From NCBI GenBank assembly GCA_003242255.1, contig QGUT01000031.1, positions 1 through 14,215 of the forward strand: 14,215 nt of DNA, written 5' to 3'. Within the stretch, counting starts at the first letter, position 1. Every line of letters begins with the position of its first letter. Under the pieces are notes generated by a model. That model was given only the letters and a program-made list of their open reading frames with translations. It had not been told where the DNA came from and did no database searches. This DNA is from Bacillota bacterium. Lineage in GTDB: Bacteria > Bacillota > Thermosediminibacteria > Thermosediminibacterales > Thermosediminibacteraceae. Shown one piece after another: positions 13,183 to 14,215 of the stretch. A program made the translations under genes and the position numbers.

Positions 13183-13875
13183 TTACATTTTCACTATAAA
13201 CTCTTCTTCCTTTATCCTGCCGTCGAGGAGCCTCACTATGCGGCGCCCGTAACCGGCCATGTCCCTGTCGTGGGTGACCATAACCACGGTTATGCCCCTC
13301 TCCGCATTGAGCTTTTGGAAGAGCTCCATTATGGTCCGGCCCGTATTGGAATCCAGAGAGCCCGTGGGCTCATCGGCCAGGATGAGGAGCGGCTCCTGCG
13401 CGAGCGCCCTCGCTATCGCCACCCGCTGCTGCTCGCCACCCGAAAGTTCCGAAGGCCTGTGGCGCATTCTGTCCGAAAGCCCCACGGCATCCAGGGCCTC
13501 TTTGGCCCGCCTTTTTCTTTCCGCCGAGCCGATGCCCCGGTATATCAGCGGAAGCTCCACATTCCCCAGGGCATCCAGGCCCTGGAGCAGGTGAAATTTC
13601 TGGAAGACAAACCCTATATACCTGTTCCTTATCTCGGCCAGCTTATCGTCGGACAGCCGGTCCACCTTCATCCCGTCCAGAAAGTATTCTCCGGCAGTGG
13701 GCCTGTCCAGGCACCCTATTATGTTTAAAAGGGTGGATTTGCCAGAGCCCGAAGGCCCCATTATGGACACGAATTCGCCCTTCTTTACCGCAAGGTTTAT
13801 ATCGGACAGGGCTTTCACCGTTCCCCTTCCGCTCCTGTATTCCTTTGAAATACCTTTTAATTCCAATATCTCCAA
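13183..13875 (-). CDS. ABC transporter ATP-binding protein (MacB/LolD type)
   Basis: This cytoplasmic ATPase drives the FtsX-type permease. The 230-residue product has all nucleotide-binding motifs: Walker A GPSGSGKST (40-48), Q-loop Gln92 in FVFQKFHLL, signature LSGGEQQRVAIARAL (144-158), Walker B LLILADEPTG (163-172) and H-loop His202 in MVTHD. The LNIIGCLDRPTAGEY segment and overall length fit the LolD/MacB/YknY subfamily. The start is TTG at 13873-13875, preceded by GGGAGAGGTGA; no in-frame ATG lies near the N-terminus. It is the first gene of the ABC-adaptor-permease-pseudopilin operon and follows the TetR-type gene across a terminator. Confidence 0.95.
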   Translation of the reverse strand: MEILELKGISKEYRSGRGTVKALSDINLAVKKGEFVSIMGPSGSGKSTLLNIIGCLDRPTAGEYFLDGMKVDRLSDDKLAEIRNRYIGFVFQKFHLLQGLDALGNVELPLIYRGIGSAERKRRAKEALDAVGLSDRMRHRPSELSGGEQQRVAIARALAQEPLLILADEPTGSLDSNTGRTIMELFQKLNAERGITVVMVTHDRDMAGYGRRIVRLLDGRIKEEEFIVKM

Positions 13876-13901
13876 CCCTTCACCTCTCCCTTTTAGAAAA
13901 A

Positions 13902-13947
13902 TGAAAATAAAAAACCCCTCGCCAAAATCCTACCAGATGCGAGAGGT
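13902..13947 (-). terminator. Rho-independent terminator after the TetR-type gene
   Basis: On the minus strand, ACCTCTCGC (13939-13947) pairs with GCGAGGGGT (13914-13922), with one G-T wobble and a 16-base loop. A U-rich tract (TTTTTTATTTTC) follows. It separates the regulator from the ABC operon, so the operon needs its own promoter or read-through. Confidence 0.8.
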
Positions 13948-13955
13948 AAAATCAA
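13927..13955 (-). promoter_or_regulatory. Weak promoter-like sequence for the ABC operon
   Basis: TTGATT (13950-13955), a 17-base spacer and TAGGAT (13927-13932) give 4/6 matches at each box. The spacer overlaps the right arm of the terminator. A transcript starting near 13920 would omit that arm and so escape the terminator. The motif match alone is weak. Confidence 0.3.
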
Positions 13956-13973
13956 CTAAATTCTGGCATTATA

Positions 13974-14215
13974 TTATTTTTTGGAAATCCCGTTAATGAC
14001 CACATCGATCACAGTATTCTTTATCTCATCCGGCTTTTCTCCATCGCCCTCCAAAGCCCCTGGGAAGAGCACCATAAGGCACGATTCTATGAGCATCATG
14101 GCCGGAATCCGGGGAGATATGTCTCTCAGTTTTCCCGATTCCATCCCTTCTCTCAAAATATCTTCTATTACTTTTGTAGCCTCGCGTCTCACTGACGTCA
14201 TCCACTGGTAGAGCT
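13974..14215 (-). CDS. C-terminal part of a probable TetR/AcrR-family regulator (N-terminus beyond window)
   Basis: The frame is open to the right window edge, and about 79 residues are visible. The helical text LYQWMTSVRREATKVIEDIL, then REGMESGKLRDISPRIPAMML and IKNTVIDVVINGISKK, is typical of the ligand-binding C-terminal domain of TetR-type repressors, in particular the ILREGMESGKLRDI-PR-A pattern. The DNA-binding helix-turn-helix, expected at the N-terminus, lies outside the window, so the family call is provisional. It is co-directional with and upstream of the export operon, a common place for its local repressor. A terminator follows its stop. Confidence 0.65.
   Translation of the reverse strand, partial: LYQWMTSVRREATKVIEDILREGMESGKLRDISPRIPAMMLIESCLMVLFPGALEGDGEKPDEIKNTVIDVVINGISKK

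Overview
The window looks like chromosomal DNA from a low-to-moderate GC Firmicute, most likely a thermophilic or anaerobic member of the Clostridia. The reasons are GGAGG-type ribosome sites, frequent GTG/TTG starts, a lactose/cellobiose-family PTS controlled by a LevR-type sigma-54 activator, tRNAs with encoded CCA, and a long co-directional gene run. I do not assign a species. The leftmost ~1 kb is visibly more AT-rich than the right-hand 5 kb. There is no rRNA or CRISPR, and no gene-free stretch longer than about 150 bases.

Layout. (1) 1-1027: the edge of a probable integrated element. It holds a tyrosine recombinase reading left on the minus strand, cut by the window edge just after its catalytic Tyr, and a short AT-rich leader with an inverted repeat. 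(2) 1028-2158: a minus-strand tRNA operon with a near-perfect sigma-A promoter. In transcription order it is Ser(TGA)-Ser(GCT)-Arg(ACG)-Arg(CCT)-tadA-Ser(CGA)-Ser(GGA). tadA makes the enzyme that edits tRNA-Arg(ACG) to ICG, and its substrate gene is in the same array. All four serine tRNAs expected in a bacterium are present. (3) 2184-8458, minus strand: a sigma-54-controlled beta-glucoside PTS system. A LevR/CelR-like activator is followed by a -24/-12 promoter and then genes for EIIC, EIIB, 6-phospho-beta-glucosidase and EIIA, with a long intercistronic hairpin between EIIC and EIIB. (4) 8521-9713, plus strand: an MFS efflux-type transporter with its own extended -10 promoter. (5) 9715-14215, minus strand: the end of a TetR-type regulator, a terminator, then a MacAB-like ABC export operon (ATPase, an unusually long adaptor with two lipoyl/hairpin units, and an FtsX/MacB permease). 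Its last gene encodes a PilX-like pseudopilin that overlaps the permease stop codon.

How the parts work together. The PTS proteins bring in and phosphorylate a beta-glucoside (cellobiose-like), and the GH1 enzyme splits the phosphorylated disaccharide. The activator senses PTS phosphorylation through its PRD and EII-like domains and drives the operon from the sigma-54 promoter. The right-hand operon is an envelope export machine whose substrate is unknown. The added pseudopilin is the most unusual element in the window and is the best candidate here for an undescribed system.
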